A stretch of 64,000 nucleotides of DNA from Buxus sempervirens. Taxonomy: Eukaryota; Streptophyta; Magnoliopsida; Buxales; Buxaceae. The stretch covers positions 42,737,220 through 42,801,219 of the forward strand of contig OX387186.1 of assembly GCA_947561395.2 (NCBI GenBank), in the 5' to 3' direction. Under the pieces are notes generated by a model. That model worked only from the letters and a program-made list of their open reading frames with translations. It was not told the DNA's origin and made no database searches. The translations under genes were made by a program, and so were the position numbers. Positions 22,492 to 34,414 of this stretch are shown here, piece after piece; the first letter of the stretch is position 1, and every line of letters starts with the position of its first letter.

Positions 22492-23512
22492 CTGTTGCAA
22501 TTGTTTTTCATAGGAGCATGATGTTCACAATAGACCCATTCACCAAGAATTTGACACCCCAAACACAACCAGGGTGCTTTATGCTTTGCACACAAACTCC
22601 ACCTGCAATGAGAAAAATTGCCCAAGAAAAGAACAAAAAGGATGAACTCAAGATATCATGGAAGAAAGCAGTGAAACTTGAGCAGCTAGTCTCGGAGTTG
22701 AATGCATACGTCAAATAGTCCACACTGAATCACAATGTCAAAATTTAAGTCTGAATACTTAATAGGCAATACAATCACCATACAGAAAGATAATCCTACC
22801 AATATAGTGATGTAAAAAGCCACTTTTGGTCAATTTTTTGCTTCAGATGCACAAGCCTTCCAAAAACAACTAAACTCTCATAAATAAAAAAATCTCAATC
22901 AATTATCAGATAAAGAACTGAAATAAAAGCTTTTTCATTACCATAAAAGACTATAAGTGGTTAACATACATTAGAAGTGGAGGGAAAAAAGGCTAAAAAT
23001 TATATTTCTAGTCATCTCATAATTACATAGGATGTTCTTTTGTCATGAGATAAAAATGACAGAATGTGAGATTACAGTGATGCAAATAAGAATAAAAAAT
23101 TAACAATCAACATCAACTGAATGAATTGCAGAAATTTCTATAAAAGAGCTTGGCAGTTGATGGAGGCTCCTCTCCTGTCACCAATCTACGTCCACCAAAC
23201 TTGGTAATTGCCATGTAACAGAATTGACAAAATATCAAATCATTCTCTCAGGGAGAAATACACACAAAACTTTCACATACTTCTTTATGATTGACAGACC
23301 ATGTTAGCAATTGCTACTGCTTACTATACCATCAAATCACATTGCTCAACAGAAGTCCAATTACAACACCAATAATCAAGCCACAGCCTTGATCAGCTTC
23401 ATTGGCACACTACAAACAACTCACTTGATTGCCCACTAAACATATTCCCAATTGCTTTAAAACTTCCCTGATCAAATATTGTAATGCACCTTATATCCAT
23501 TTCAAAAGAAGG
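22492..23512 (-). CDS. Four candidate exons, Cys/His-rich protein, all phases compatible
   Basis: Minus-strand exons are 23512-23425 (possible start ATG at 23500, donor GTGAGT), 23246-23118 (acceptor TTTCTCCCTGAG), 22869-22800 (donor GTAGGA) and 22602-22492 (acceptor TTTTTCTCATTGCAG, donor GTATAA). Phases agree at each join. The product contains F-C-Q-F-C-Y-M, N-F-C-N-S-F, and then L-C-A-K-H-K-A-P-W-L-C-L-G-C followed by V-Y-C-E-H-H and N-N-C. This spacing suggests zinc binding. I do not recognise the family. The next exon was not found. Freedom in choosing splice sites lowers confidence; it may or may not belong with the exons at 15.8-19.4 kb. Confidence 0.35.
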
Positions 23513-23559
23513 CTTGCATAGCAGAAATTGGAAATCAAAAATTAAAAATTATCAATCAG

Positions 23560-24500
23560 CAGCTGTCCTACCTCAATAACAATCTTAAACAATTGGCTTA
23601 ATATTTGAAAATTTTCAGTTATATGTATGCATGTGTGAATTGATCAATTATATCTTCGTTGAGACCTATCAAAATTATGGTATAAGTGACTATCACTTAA
23701 AAGACTCATCAAAATTGGGACACTCAGTCAGCAATAGACCGCCAACAAAATGTAGATGTTGAACACAATATGCCAACCGAAAAATGAAGAAGCTATAGAA
23801 GCTGAAATATTCGACAGGTCATCTTTTTCTATGCAGTAACATTAACACAAACTTTTTTTGTAGAAAGCAACACAAAAACAAAGGATCCATAATCAATCTA
23901 ATTCTCTACGATAACTGGAAAAATGTGAAAATGTTGGTTATGATTCCCTCTTATTATTTAAGATTTGAGGCATGGAAACACATATTTGTTCAAAAATCAT
24001 TTGCCTGGAAATGGTTAGAATAATCTGTGATAATATACCCCAGAAGCCAAGATCTTTTTAGCTAAACTACATAAAGCATCTCCATCTTAATGTCTTCAAC
24101 CATGCACAATCTAAAGGCCCTTTTAGCTGTCTAAATAAAACAATAAAACGCACTGGAAAAATGAATGGAATCAGCAAACATATAAGTGTTTTCTGGGCAG
24201 AACTCAAAAAAAAACCTGTAGGAAAGAGGGCAAAATCTAGAGCAAATACTTCCTGTAAAGAACCCGGCTGCAATAGAGGCAACAACATAGATGCAAAACT
24301 TAAAGAAATCAATATTGCAAGAATTTACAAATCCTCAAAGAATGCTGTCATTCAAATGCCAAAAATTTACAAGAATTTACAATGATCGTAGTACTGTACA
24401 AAATAAATCAATATTACACAAACATTTCTAAATCCTAAAACAAATGTTTCTGAATGTCACTACCGTAAAACCCTTTTGATTCTCAGTATATGAAACCTAA
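23560..24500. other. Spacer between candidate split gene and SKP1-like gene
   Basis: Scattered short open minus-strand stretches (for example near 23780-23860) do not link in phase to the exons below. I see no gene that I can support. Confidence 0.35.
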
Positions 24501-24551
24501 ATTTAAACCGATTAGACCGAACCCAAATGCACTGAAGAATCCTTACCGTCA

Positions 24552-24977
24552 CTAGAAATGTCCTGGACGAAACTTCCTAACCAGTTCGCTGATTTTTTTC
24601 AAGTTATGCATCACTTTTTTATCCTGAGTGTAATCTCGTAAGGTCTTGATTTCCAGATAAAAAGCCATGCACCGCACGTCTTCGAATTCTTCATCCGTCA
24701 CGTTTAAAGAGTGTACGTCCCATTTCTTTGGATCTTCTTTGCTCTCTTTCATCTCGGGATGCTTCTTGTAATTGCAATACTTGAACACTTTCTCGACATC
24801 TTGCTTCTTGAGAAGAGGGTCTTCAGGAAGTTTGATTTCATTTGACTCGCTGAGCCTGCGGAGTCTCCTGATTAAATCAGACTCAAATGCAAGCGACTCT
24901 TCCATTTTGAAGGTTTCGCCATCAGCGAATATCAGAGTTATGATATTCTCCGTACAAGAAGACGAAGAAGAAGCCAT
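24552..24977 (-). CDS. Divergent SKP1-like protein, C-terminally short
   Basis: This single-exon 141-residue protein begins M-A-S-S-S-S-S like the gene at 2228 and has D-G-E-T-F-K-M-E-E, F-E-S-D-L-I-R, V-F-K-Y-C, K-K-W-D and L-E-I-K-T-L-R-D-Y in SKP1 order. It is clearly a third member of the local family but much more diverged. Like the others it lacks the last SKP1 helices that hold F-box proteins. It has no internal stops. It lies just upstream (in minus sense) of the candidate Cys/His-rich exons and is flanked by a MITE. Functional state is unknown. Confidence 0.7.
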   Translation of the reverse strand: MASSSSSCTENIITLIFADGETFKMEESLAFESDLIRRLRRLSESNEIKLPEDPLLKKQDVEKVFKYCNYKKHPEMKESKEDPKKWDVHSLNVTDEEFEDVRCMAFYLEIKTLRDYTQDKKVMHNLKKISELVRKFRPGHF

Positions 24978-25277
24978 TATTGGAAATCTCTGTCTCTCTC
25001 GATTCGTTCAAGGGGAAATACGAAATTCAAATCGCTTAAATTACAGGAAATGGAAATGCTTAAGAAATAGGAGAAACAAAAATATATATTCAGACTCCCG
25101 CGTCCCTCCTCGAACTGTTTCGGATCGCGGGTTCGAGTTTAGGATTCGATGGTTTCAAGCTCCGTAACGGTTGAAAATTTTTTAAATTCTAAAACCGAGA
25201 ACTGACCCGGGTTTGTTTGGATTGGGTTTCAAAGCCAACGGTTCGGTCTTGATTTTATAATTTTCAAACCGAATTAA

Positions 25278-26001
25278 GGGGGCGTTTGGTAGTGAGCATT
25301 ATGGATTATAATATGATTTTGATAATCCAGATTATAATCGCTGATTTTCAAAATCCATAATCTTGTTTGGATACCATAGATTTTCTAATCTAATTATATG
25401 ACTAAAATCTAAAACTTTGTTTCGTTGATATTGATTATTGAGATTAAATTCAGAGTTTTTATATGAATATTGCACACTAAAATAATATAATGTATATTGA
25501 AAAAAATTAATATCTTATTTGGAAATTAAATGTTAGTACATTCATATTATAGAAAATAAATCTTCTAACTATATTAAATATATTTTAATACATATTAAAT
25601 ATATATTTTATTATATATTAAAATTATATTATCAAATATACAGTAATATATTATTTTTATATTATATAATATAATATAATGGCATATTGTTATATAAATT
25701 ATATGATATATTATTACATGATATAATATATTATGTTATGTATAATATAATAATATTATATTATAATGTTCACTATATTATTTTTTATTATAATATGTTA
25801 TGTGTAACCTATAGAATCACTGATTTTGGAAATTTAAGCACCAATGACCATAATCCTTATAATCACTTTTAAGATAGTCTATGATTATAGACTAAATTAT
25901 AAGATTAGATTGTAGAATTCAGCCTCAAAATCCCAACCAAACGCCCATTATAAAATCTGGTTCTACCATAATCCGGATTCTATAATGCTCACTAAATGCC
26001 C
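25278..26001. mobile_element. AT-rich MITE with GGGCRTTTRGT inverted ends
   Basis: The left end reads GGGCGTTTGGTAGTGAGCAT. The right end, reverse-complemented, reads GGGCATTTAGTGAGCATTAT. The interior is very AT-rich with no coding capacity. A second inverted GGGCGTTTGG copy near 25945 suggests a nested or duplicated end. The GGGCGTTTGG start is typical of plant PIF/Harbinger- or hAT-type MITEs. No clear target duplication was found. Flanking 25190-25270 and 26010-26200 are rich in AACCGA words and look like an older MITE into which this one inserted. Confidence 0.65.
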
Positions 26002-26304
26002 ATAAGTTTCTATAGTTTTAGGTTGACGTTTTGATTAAACCAAACCGAAGCAAACTAAAACCCAACTTAACCAAACAGGTTTTTGGGTTGGAGTGATTGG
26101 CTCTCTATTTAGTTCGAATCGATTTTGAGTTAGCTGTCACAAACCTCAATTTGTTCTTGGGTTATGGTCAGCCACACCAAACCGAACTCAGTGTTGCACC
26201 CTTTATTAGGAACCCACTATTGAAATGTAAGTATCTCAACATATATAACTACATATACTTGCCATGGATGCCAGGGCACTCTCTCCATAATTAAGGTGGG
26301 ATTC

Positions 26305-29300
26305 TGTAACGCCCCGAATCTGAGTCACGAAATAACACCGTAACTCATCCCTGGAGGTTAATTTAAAACACAGGATCACAATATCAGAGTGAAGAAAAAC
26401 ATGAATACAACAATAGCTATATAACAGAGTGCGCTAAAATATTCCCAAACTAAAATAAAACTCACATGTCCAAGTAACTACCCGCAAGTATCGAGCTCTC
26501 CAAGAGTATCTGAAAACAAAACAAAAGCAACAGGGTGAGATACGAATATCCCAGTGAGCAGCACATGCATGCACAAATACATTTAGTTCAGTTCTAAAAC
26601 ATGCCACGATTACAAACCATATACAACGATGATAACACGTATAACCCAACAAACCTTCAACGATCCAATTTACATCCATGAGGAAAACCATCGTATAAAC
26701 CAAGCAGTAAAGACGGTATCAAATCATGCATATAGCTGTAAAGTCACGTATAACCAGGAAACAACATATCGAAGAAATCATAGTTCAACAACTCAAAAGA
26801 TATAACTCGGGTCCCAACCCGTATCAACAATAAAGTCACATCATAGCCATGCCCACGCCTCTCAATGTATATCCGGCCTACTCAGGGTTTCGGATATTGA
26901 AATGACATCGTCATCCAATGCCGGCCTACTCCGGGTATCAGCATTGACAACACCCTACCACTCAGGGTCACGATGCTTCTCTACACTAGCGGAAAAGATA
27001 CTAACACCAGATAACCGATAAACCACATTCAGTGAACCATAAATACCAATAAACAAGCAGATAAAACATATTGTGCCAAATAAACAAATCCCCACAGTGG
27101 TCAATGTCATGTAGTTGCTTAGATTGGTTAATCAACATGCTAGAGCAACATCCACACCTCCATGTACACAGTTCCGGCCTACTCAGGGTTTCGAACACTC
27201 TGAAATGACAGCCTACTCAGGGTATCGTCATCCAATGCCGGCCTACTCCGGGTATCAGCATTGACAACCAGGCCTACTCAGGGTTTTCTGGCTGCTCTAC
27301 ACCGGTCGTGGCAACACTCCATGGCCATGCCATTACACCAATAAAACAAAATACATCACATTACTAAGCTTAGACTCTGGATCCAGGACAAGCTAAACCA
27401 GCAGTAAGTATAAAACTAGCAATTCAACCCAAGGTGGTTTCCATCATGTAAAACTGACATATAGATCAACATGTTCAAGTGCATAACATGGGTCACTCAG
27501 GGCCAGCTTACTCCCTCATGGAGTCCTCAAATTAAATTCTCAAATAATTTCCCCAGAACAGAATAAGAGATAATCCTGAACCGGTCACCGATATAAAACA
27601 ATATTCAAGTAAATCATTCCTGAAGTGCACCGTGCATTCAAAGGTGAAACACATATGGTTTCAAAACTGACTTTTCAGAAGTAAACACATTATACAGATT
27701 CAACCACAACATCTAAACTTCGATTAAACATAAATCAGCAAAACATCTAGATTCTCAATTTCGCTTTCATAATCCAAATCAATCAAAACGAATGTTGTAA
27801 AAACCTCAAAACACATTTTGGATGAGTGGAATAGTCTTAGGATCCCCTATAAGGTAACCATACCAAAAAGCAATCAATTCTGAGATAAAAAGTTTCGGAC
27901 CTCAAAATATTCTAAGTCTGGTTAAAAACGTTGACTTTTGGTATATAATTTTTCTAGATAAATCTACAAGGAGTTTCAGGCTCAAATTTTGGTTGTAGTC
28001 TATTGACGGGTAAACACATCTCCTAGAATTTTCTGGGCTCCTGAATCACTCATCTGGGTATTAAACCCAAACCGGGCTTTTTGATAAAAACCGGGATTTA
28101 GGCATGAACTGGAAAGTTGACTTTTTATTGGCTGGGAATTAGACCTTTGAAGTATTTTTATTGGTTCCAAATAGGGGATAAAACCTTATTTACATGTAAA
28201 GATTTAAGTAAATGGAGCAATAAATACACAGGACATTTACTTAACTGTCTTTCATGTAATTAAGGGGGCTATTTTCACCAAATTCCACAAATTGGGTAGG
28301 TGCGCTGACCTCGGGACGGTTGGCGCGAGATAGGCGCGAGGTAGGCGCGAGATAGGCGTGAGGCCAGTGGATAGGTCGTGGTTTAAAATAAATAGGATGC
28401 GCTTACTTAACTCGAGTGGGCGCGAGCTAGGCGTGAAGTAGGCGCAAACTTCGCACGAAATGCCCGTATGTAATTTGAGTTCGCGTGAGCTGAGCGCGAA
28501 CTAGGCGCAAGCTCGGCGGATGGGAAAAATAGACCCTGCGCCCACTAACTGAAGTCGGCGCCAGTCAGCACCAACTGGGCGGATAGTAAACTGTGTTTTC
28601 AACTCTCTGTTATTTCTAGATCTACACGACTGGCCGAACTTTTTCCCTCTATAACAATTTTCCTAGTCTCCAAACATTCCCAGAACACGTCTAAATCACT
28701 TTTTAAATTAATCGAATCACATTTTTATTTATGTCATTCAATCCTAAAGAAACCACACTCGGACTATCTCCATCCAAAAACACGTGAATATCTTCTTCCA
28801 AAAAACATATGCATTCAGATTAAATCTACGAATAATACGAAAAACCCAGGTTTTAAAACAGTGCCACTCACCTTACACGTGCTTCCAAGTCTTTGCAACA
28901 GCACCCTTCGTGAACCAAAAACCAACCGAGATCCACGATACACAGTCGATCGCCGCCCAGTCGATCGGCACCCAAACTCCTTCGTTTCACCAGAGTCTTT
29001 CCTGGATACCCTTACCACGGAACAACTGGATCGGCAGGAAAACCCAGACTTCTTCTCCTCTCCAAACCCTATATCACCAGCCGCAATCGCCTTCAACTCA
29101 AAGTATCCGCAAACGAAAAGAAAACCCTAGGAGTCTAAATACGCTAGGTATTTATACTTACCTTATATACACTTTGCCGCTCGACGAGTTTTGAAACACT
29201 TGATTTGGTGCAACGCTCGCCCACCAAGATTCCTACCTATTCAACTCTTTTAAGTGTGCGATCAGGTACCTACCACTCCACAGATAACCTACACCAGCAT

Positions 29301-29469
29301 CTTCCCCAAATAAATAAATTTTTCCCATTTTAAATAATTCATCCTATTTAGATTTTAAATTTAGCTCAAATTAATTTCCTCTTCTCAATTATTAAAATTT
29401 TTCATTAATTAAACTAATTAACAACAAAATCTAAAATATTTTTATATTATTAAAATTCGGGATTTTACA
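26305..29469 (+). mobile_element. Solo LTR A (Del/Tekay-like), TSD GATTC
   Basis: Starts TGTAACGCCCCGAATC and ends TCGGGATTTTACA, with an exact 5-bp duplication GATTC at 26300-26304 and 29470-29474. At 3165 bp it is a long LTR without internal element. It contains the hairpin block at 26534-26574, a private minisatellite at about 26860-27300, a conserved block at about 27830-28270 shared with LTRs C and D, and a GGCGCGAG-rich stretch at 28320-28570. Frames in 28784-29194 are open on both strands and I do not regard them as genes. The long TG..CA LTR and its termini resemble Del/Tekay chromovirus LTRs; the family name is an inference. Confidence 0.85.
26860..27300 (+). repeat. Minisatellite of LTR A (CGGCCTACTCAGGGTTTC units)
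   Basis: Several degenerate copies of a unit containing GGCCTACTCAGGGTWTC followed by GCATTGACAAC-type sequence occur. Equivalent positions in other LTR copies carry unrelated repeats. Confidence 0.75.
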
Positions 29470-29474
29470 GATTC

Positions 29475-29967
29475 ACATAATAAGACTAAGTTGGTAAGAA
29501 GAAACGGTTGTCTCTCACATTCTTCGCTTGGCCCCCTAGTCCTACTCATTGCCAAAATTTCTTGAAATGGAGTCACTGCTAAGAGTTGTGAAGGGGATAT
29601 TCAAGCTCTCATAAAAAGAGCAGTAAGTTCTTTATTGAGACCACAAGCACAATCTGTTAGGACCCTCCTTTTGGATACCTCACTTGCTAAAAGATGGCCT
29701 CTTTGGAAAATTTTTGTTTTTTTTTTTTAATTTTTTAGTAGGATTGGATAGTATTTAATGATCAGCTAAAGTATTTTTTCCCTTTTTTTTAACTTAATCA
29801 TCAAATAGGGTTGTCTTAACATGGTAAGGCATGGAATCAACATGGACCAAGGAACGGAACAAGAATGCACATAAAGTTTCTAGGCAATATATCATGCTGG
29901 TCCAATGTCTCGACAACTGAGACACAGCATGAATGTCACAAATTTTGACCAGTACAAAACATAACAA
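29475..29967. other. Spacer between LTR A and MITE
   Basis: No open frame or recognisable element. T-runs lie near 29720-29735 and 29780-29790. Confidence 0.4.
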
Positions 29968-30302
29968 AACTAGGGGTGCAATTTGGTTTGATTTGGTTCA
30001 GGTTGACATCAATCCAAAACTGATTTGATAACAGATTACCCAAAAACGCCAAAAACCAAACCGAACATATATATGATCGGTTTGGATCAATTTAGTGATT
30101 TAAAGTCAAGTTTTGTTTCAATTTAATTGAGAACTCAACCCAAAACAGAACCAAATTAGTCCCAGTTACAAATTTTAAAACCAAAACCAAACCATATGTT
30201 TTGAAACCTAAATTAAACCGACAAGGAGCCGATTTCTGTCAAATCTCATTTTTAACCAAACCAAATTGCATCTTTAAATCATTCCAACTGTTTACACCCA
30301 CC
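29968..30302. mobile_element. AACC-rich MITE-like element
   Basis: The left end has AGGGGTGCAATTTGGTTTG. The right end, reverse-complemented, has GGGTGTAAAC, then GATGCAATTTGGTTTGG. The interior is dominated by AACCAAAACC/GGTTTGGTT words. Inverted ends and size fit a non-autonomous hAT-type MITE. Boundaries are approximate. Confidence 0.5.
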
Positions 30303-30409
30303 GTAACCTAGCAATTAAGATAAGCCTACGTGGCAACATGTAAACCAAATTCTAAGAGATGAACACATGTAGTCGTGCCACTCACATGCAAATCGATCCA
30401 CTAAGCTGA

Positions 30410-31175
30410 AAATTTGAATTTGTTGTAACTACTACAATGATAGTGGTTGACTAAGGAGTTACAACAACTGAATAATCACTCAAACTCAAGTATAAAGTCG
30501 ATCAAGACGAAGAGAACAAGGACCAATTATCATGGTCATCCGTGATCACTCTATCCTTCAAATCACTCACACAAACAATGTCAGGAATGTAGCTTATGAC
30601 TCATTTCCACTGCTTTAGACCGCAATGGAAAGGACTTTTGTCCGTTGCTTTCTATCACAATAATGTGCGAAGATACTATTTGCCCCAAACCAGCGAAGAT
30701 ACTACCACCGATAAGTTGATTGTAACCACCCCTAGACTCACTTATCCTCCGACATCATGGTGATAAAGGAGAGGTAGTTATCGCGTCAACTTCGATCAAG
30801 CCAAGGGAGTAACTGAAGCAATCATGGCCAATAGTACAGCTAGCACAAAACCCCATATTAACCCTATTGGTGGACGCCCCCTTTTATTTTTTTCTTGTCC
30901 TCTGACACCATGGTGATAAGAAAAAGAGGCAGTTGGTACCACTGATCTTGTTGATTTTCTTTGGTTTGTTTATTTTCCTTTTTATTTGAAAGTTGATTGC
31001 ACGAATCAAGTTCTATCTGTCATTAAGTGACTGCCATTCCATATGACTAAGAACTATTGTACTTTTACACTAAGTAGCCGTCATGATTTATGGCAGACAA
31101 CTGTAGTGGCCGACACTACCCATAGTCGTCACCTTTTGTGGCTGAGATGCCCCACGGCCGTCAACTATTGTGGCC
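30410..31175 (+). repeat. Left inverted arm of the hAT-type element
   Basis: The arm is the reverse complement, with mismatches, of 45245-45754 and 63429-63705. Good anchors are the ATCCTCCGACATCATGGTGA region near 30750 against 45640-45660, and GAGATGCCCCACGG near 31145 against 45264. It carries repeated words such as GGCCGTCAACTATTGT that may be subterminal transposase sites. Confidence 0.8.
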
Positions 31176-31224
31176 TTCATGTTTCACGTCTAACAACCAT
31201 TATACTTTAACATTAAGTGACCAA

Positions 31225-31905
31225 CACGTCATATGGCCATCAATTATTGTACTTGAATGCCAGGTAGCCATCATCTTGCATGACAACCAACTATTTTACT
31301 TGAGCATACTTATATCGAATCTTGTAGTCATGGCTATTGCCATTTGTCATACCTAGTATCCAAGAACCTATATCGAATGATGAACCCCACCGTTCGTAAC
31401 ATCGCCTGATCCTTCATTTATTATACAAATGGTTTGTAGTACAACTAAGTCGATTTCGGCTTGGATTGGAATAAGCGCCCGAGGTCCAAACCTGATCTAA
31501 CTTATTGTACCTATAGAGGTACTGGCACACCTGAGCAACATCACATCACAACCATCAAGTGCCAAATTCAATAGAAATTGGGAGGAACATCCTTTTTTTT
31601 TTTACCTGGGTGCCTATTCCAATCCAATTTGAAATCGGCTTAGTCGTACTGCAAACCACCTGTATAATAAATAAAGGATCAGGCCATATTACGAAGAGTA
31701 AGGCTTGTCCTTCGATATAGGTTCTTAGTTACTAGGTACGACAAATGGAAATAGCCCTGGGTACAAGATTCGTTGAAGTCTTGATCGATGAAAGTTAGCC
31801 TAGACATAAGTATGCCCAAGTAAAATAGTTGACCGCCCATTCAAAATTATGGCTACTTGGTGCTCAAGAACAATAATTGATGGCCATATGATGCATGGTA
31901 TACAA
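31225..31905. repeat. Foldback (inverted repeat with ~320-bp arms)
   Basis: 31225-31545 and 31585-31905 are inverted copies. GGTTTGTAGTACAACTAAGT near 31431 pairs with ACTTAGTTG-like sequence (here GGCTTAGTCGTACTGCAAAC) near 31638, and CATATGGCCATCAATTATTG near 31232 pairs with the sequence near 31890. The spacer of about 40 bp contains a T-run. It adjoins the inner edge of the left arm. Confidence 0.75.
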
Positions 31906-32250
31906 TATCGGTGCCGCTACCTGAAAAAACGACATGCTGCCGAAAAGTCACTGAAACGCTAGAAAAACAGTGTTTCGACAATTCTGTCAACATTTTGAGA
32001 GAAAGTTCTCTTTTTTTTGTTTCTTAAAATCAAACATTATTAATAAAAATGATTATAAGGTTATAATACATGAATCACATAAGCACATGTGCAAATAATC
32101 ACTGAATAAATGGTAGTACTAATATCATGCATAATAATACTTATACTAATATAAAACTAAAGGGCAACTAATAAGGATGCAAATAATATCAAAATTAACA
32201 AACATAGCATTCAATTCATACATAGTTAAATACAATAATGTATGATACCA
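31906..32250. other. Non-coding 3' flank of hAT transposase
   Basis: No open frame. It lies between the foldback and the last transposase stop. No further signal recognised. Confidence 0.35.
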
Positions 32251-34414
32251 TCAGGAATGGAAGGAGTGACGCCCCGACTGGAACATAGGAGGCTCAAACC
32301 CTGCCTGCTCCCCGATGTAGTAGCAAAATTGCTTCCATGACATCCTATACATGTAATCTTTCTTGAACAACTTAACATGGTACTCATACTGTTCCTGAGA
32401 CATGTGTCCAATAATACCAACATGAGTGACGTCAGGATAATAACTGCATAAACTATCAGGCTCTGGATCTGACTTTGGCTTTGGCTGAGGCGGTGCCGAT
32501 GGTGGTGGAGGATAAGCAACAATGCCATATCCAACGGTCATCACTCCACCCTGTGCGGTGTAGTATCCAAATGGATATGGATTCATTGAAAAGCTCCCAA
32601 ATGGATCAGCGGTCTGTATATGTTGTAAGTCAAGATATCCATAGGACATATAGCTACTGGTATCTAACAACTCTACTGGGCCAAGTTGTTGAAGATAATA
32701 ATATGAACCGTTATGTCCATGGCCCTGATGTGGATAGTGGTCCCCATGAGATTAATTGGATCTAACGTCCAATGATCCAAAACTTTGAGCTATGGAGGAC
32801 TCGTCGTCATGCACACCAGTATGCTACTGCTGCTTTCTTTTGCACCTCCTCTGAAATGTCTGTGTCGTACTGGTGCCCCTCCTGACCCCATGGTCTCAGT
32901 CCTTCGTGGCATGATCGTATCCTACCTCTCCAATGAATGCATTCAAACCTCACGCACTTCCATAAGTAACACCACCCCGGGCATCATCATTTCCTCCATC
33001 ATCATCATCGTCGTCGTTCTCTTACTCATTACCATCATCATCATCATCATCAAATGACTCATCATCATATGGGCCCGAGGATGAGGCGGGGGTTGGGGCT
33101 ACTGAAACTGAGGGAGGAACGACACCGAGCAATCGATCTAATCAGTCTTCGCTGTCCCCCCATGCCCTCCCCTCTCCTCCTCCATGACAACATCAACATT
33201 TAAGCCTAGATCTATAGCTGCATGGGCGATGACTGGGCTAGGTCCACCATCTGACTGGTCCATCTCAATAGTACATCTAACCCATTCTGAAAATTGATCC
33301 TCATCATCAATCTCATTGCTAAATAACACCTCTAGAGGATTCCTAGTGGTCGTAGTACGATGCTCAATCTTTAGTTGCTTCATTTGTAGCTTCATATTAT
33401 AGTGACAAAAGACGAGCTTCTGCAATCTCGCATACGTCAATCTATTCCTTTGCTTCATATGAATAAGAGCAAATGTACTTCAATTCCGCTTACACGCATG
33501 AGAAGAGGCAGTCTAAGCTAGGACCTTAGCAGCTAACTTGCGCAAAGTAGTCGCATCATACCCGTACATCGCCCTCACCTATGATTTGAAAAGAATAATA
33601 GTTTATCAAAAAAATATCAAAAAAGAAGTCTATACTTATAACCTTAAGAGTTATGAAGTTACATACACGGCATCATCGTGTTCTTCGATGCAATCGTCGT
33701 GGTCGATCTAAATGACCCCAATGCATTTCTAAATGGTATTAACTAGGAAAACCAGACCTAAATGTTAGTATTTAATAAAATGTCATTAGAATGTGGACTT
33801 ATATTTAACAATTATCCTATTCCTAATCCTACCTCATTTCCGAACTGGCCAACCACATCCGAATGAGGGTCCAACTTCATAAATACTTGGTGCATCGCGC
33901 TACACAACTCAAGACTTGTGCCAAGCTGGTTCTTGTAGTGATACTTGGGGTTCAAATAGTGTGTTGTATCAAAGGAAAATTTTAGTATAACTATAATGAC
34001 AATTGACAAACTATAACATAAATGTATAATAACATAAATGTATTCATATTTTCATACTTACCAGCTATATGTAAGGGATGACCAAAGTCTTGGTCCATCT
34101 TGCGTCAGCAATCTTGTGCACCCATTTGTACGACCGAGTTACTGCAGCCACAATTTGGGTCTTCATGACTTTCATGCACTCATATATGAACCCTATCGTG
34201 GGATAGGCATTTGTATCAACTATCCTCAATACAAAATGTATAGGCTCCAAATATCCTACAATGTTTCGGATATAATTCCAAAATGAACTAGATAATACAA
34301 TATCCTCGACTCTCCTACCTATTGCCATGATGCTATGAGAGCAATTGGACCAATCAGCATTAGTAAAAAGTGTCTTTAATCTTGACTGGTGATTCAAAAG
34401 ACTCTCCAAGGCAC

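Noticed and set aside
28784..29194. Open frames on both strands in LTR A
   Set aside because: They lie in the 3' part of a solo LTR and have no resemblance to known proteins. Both strands being open argues against coding.
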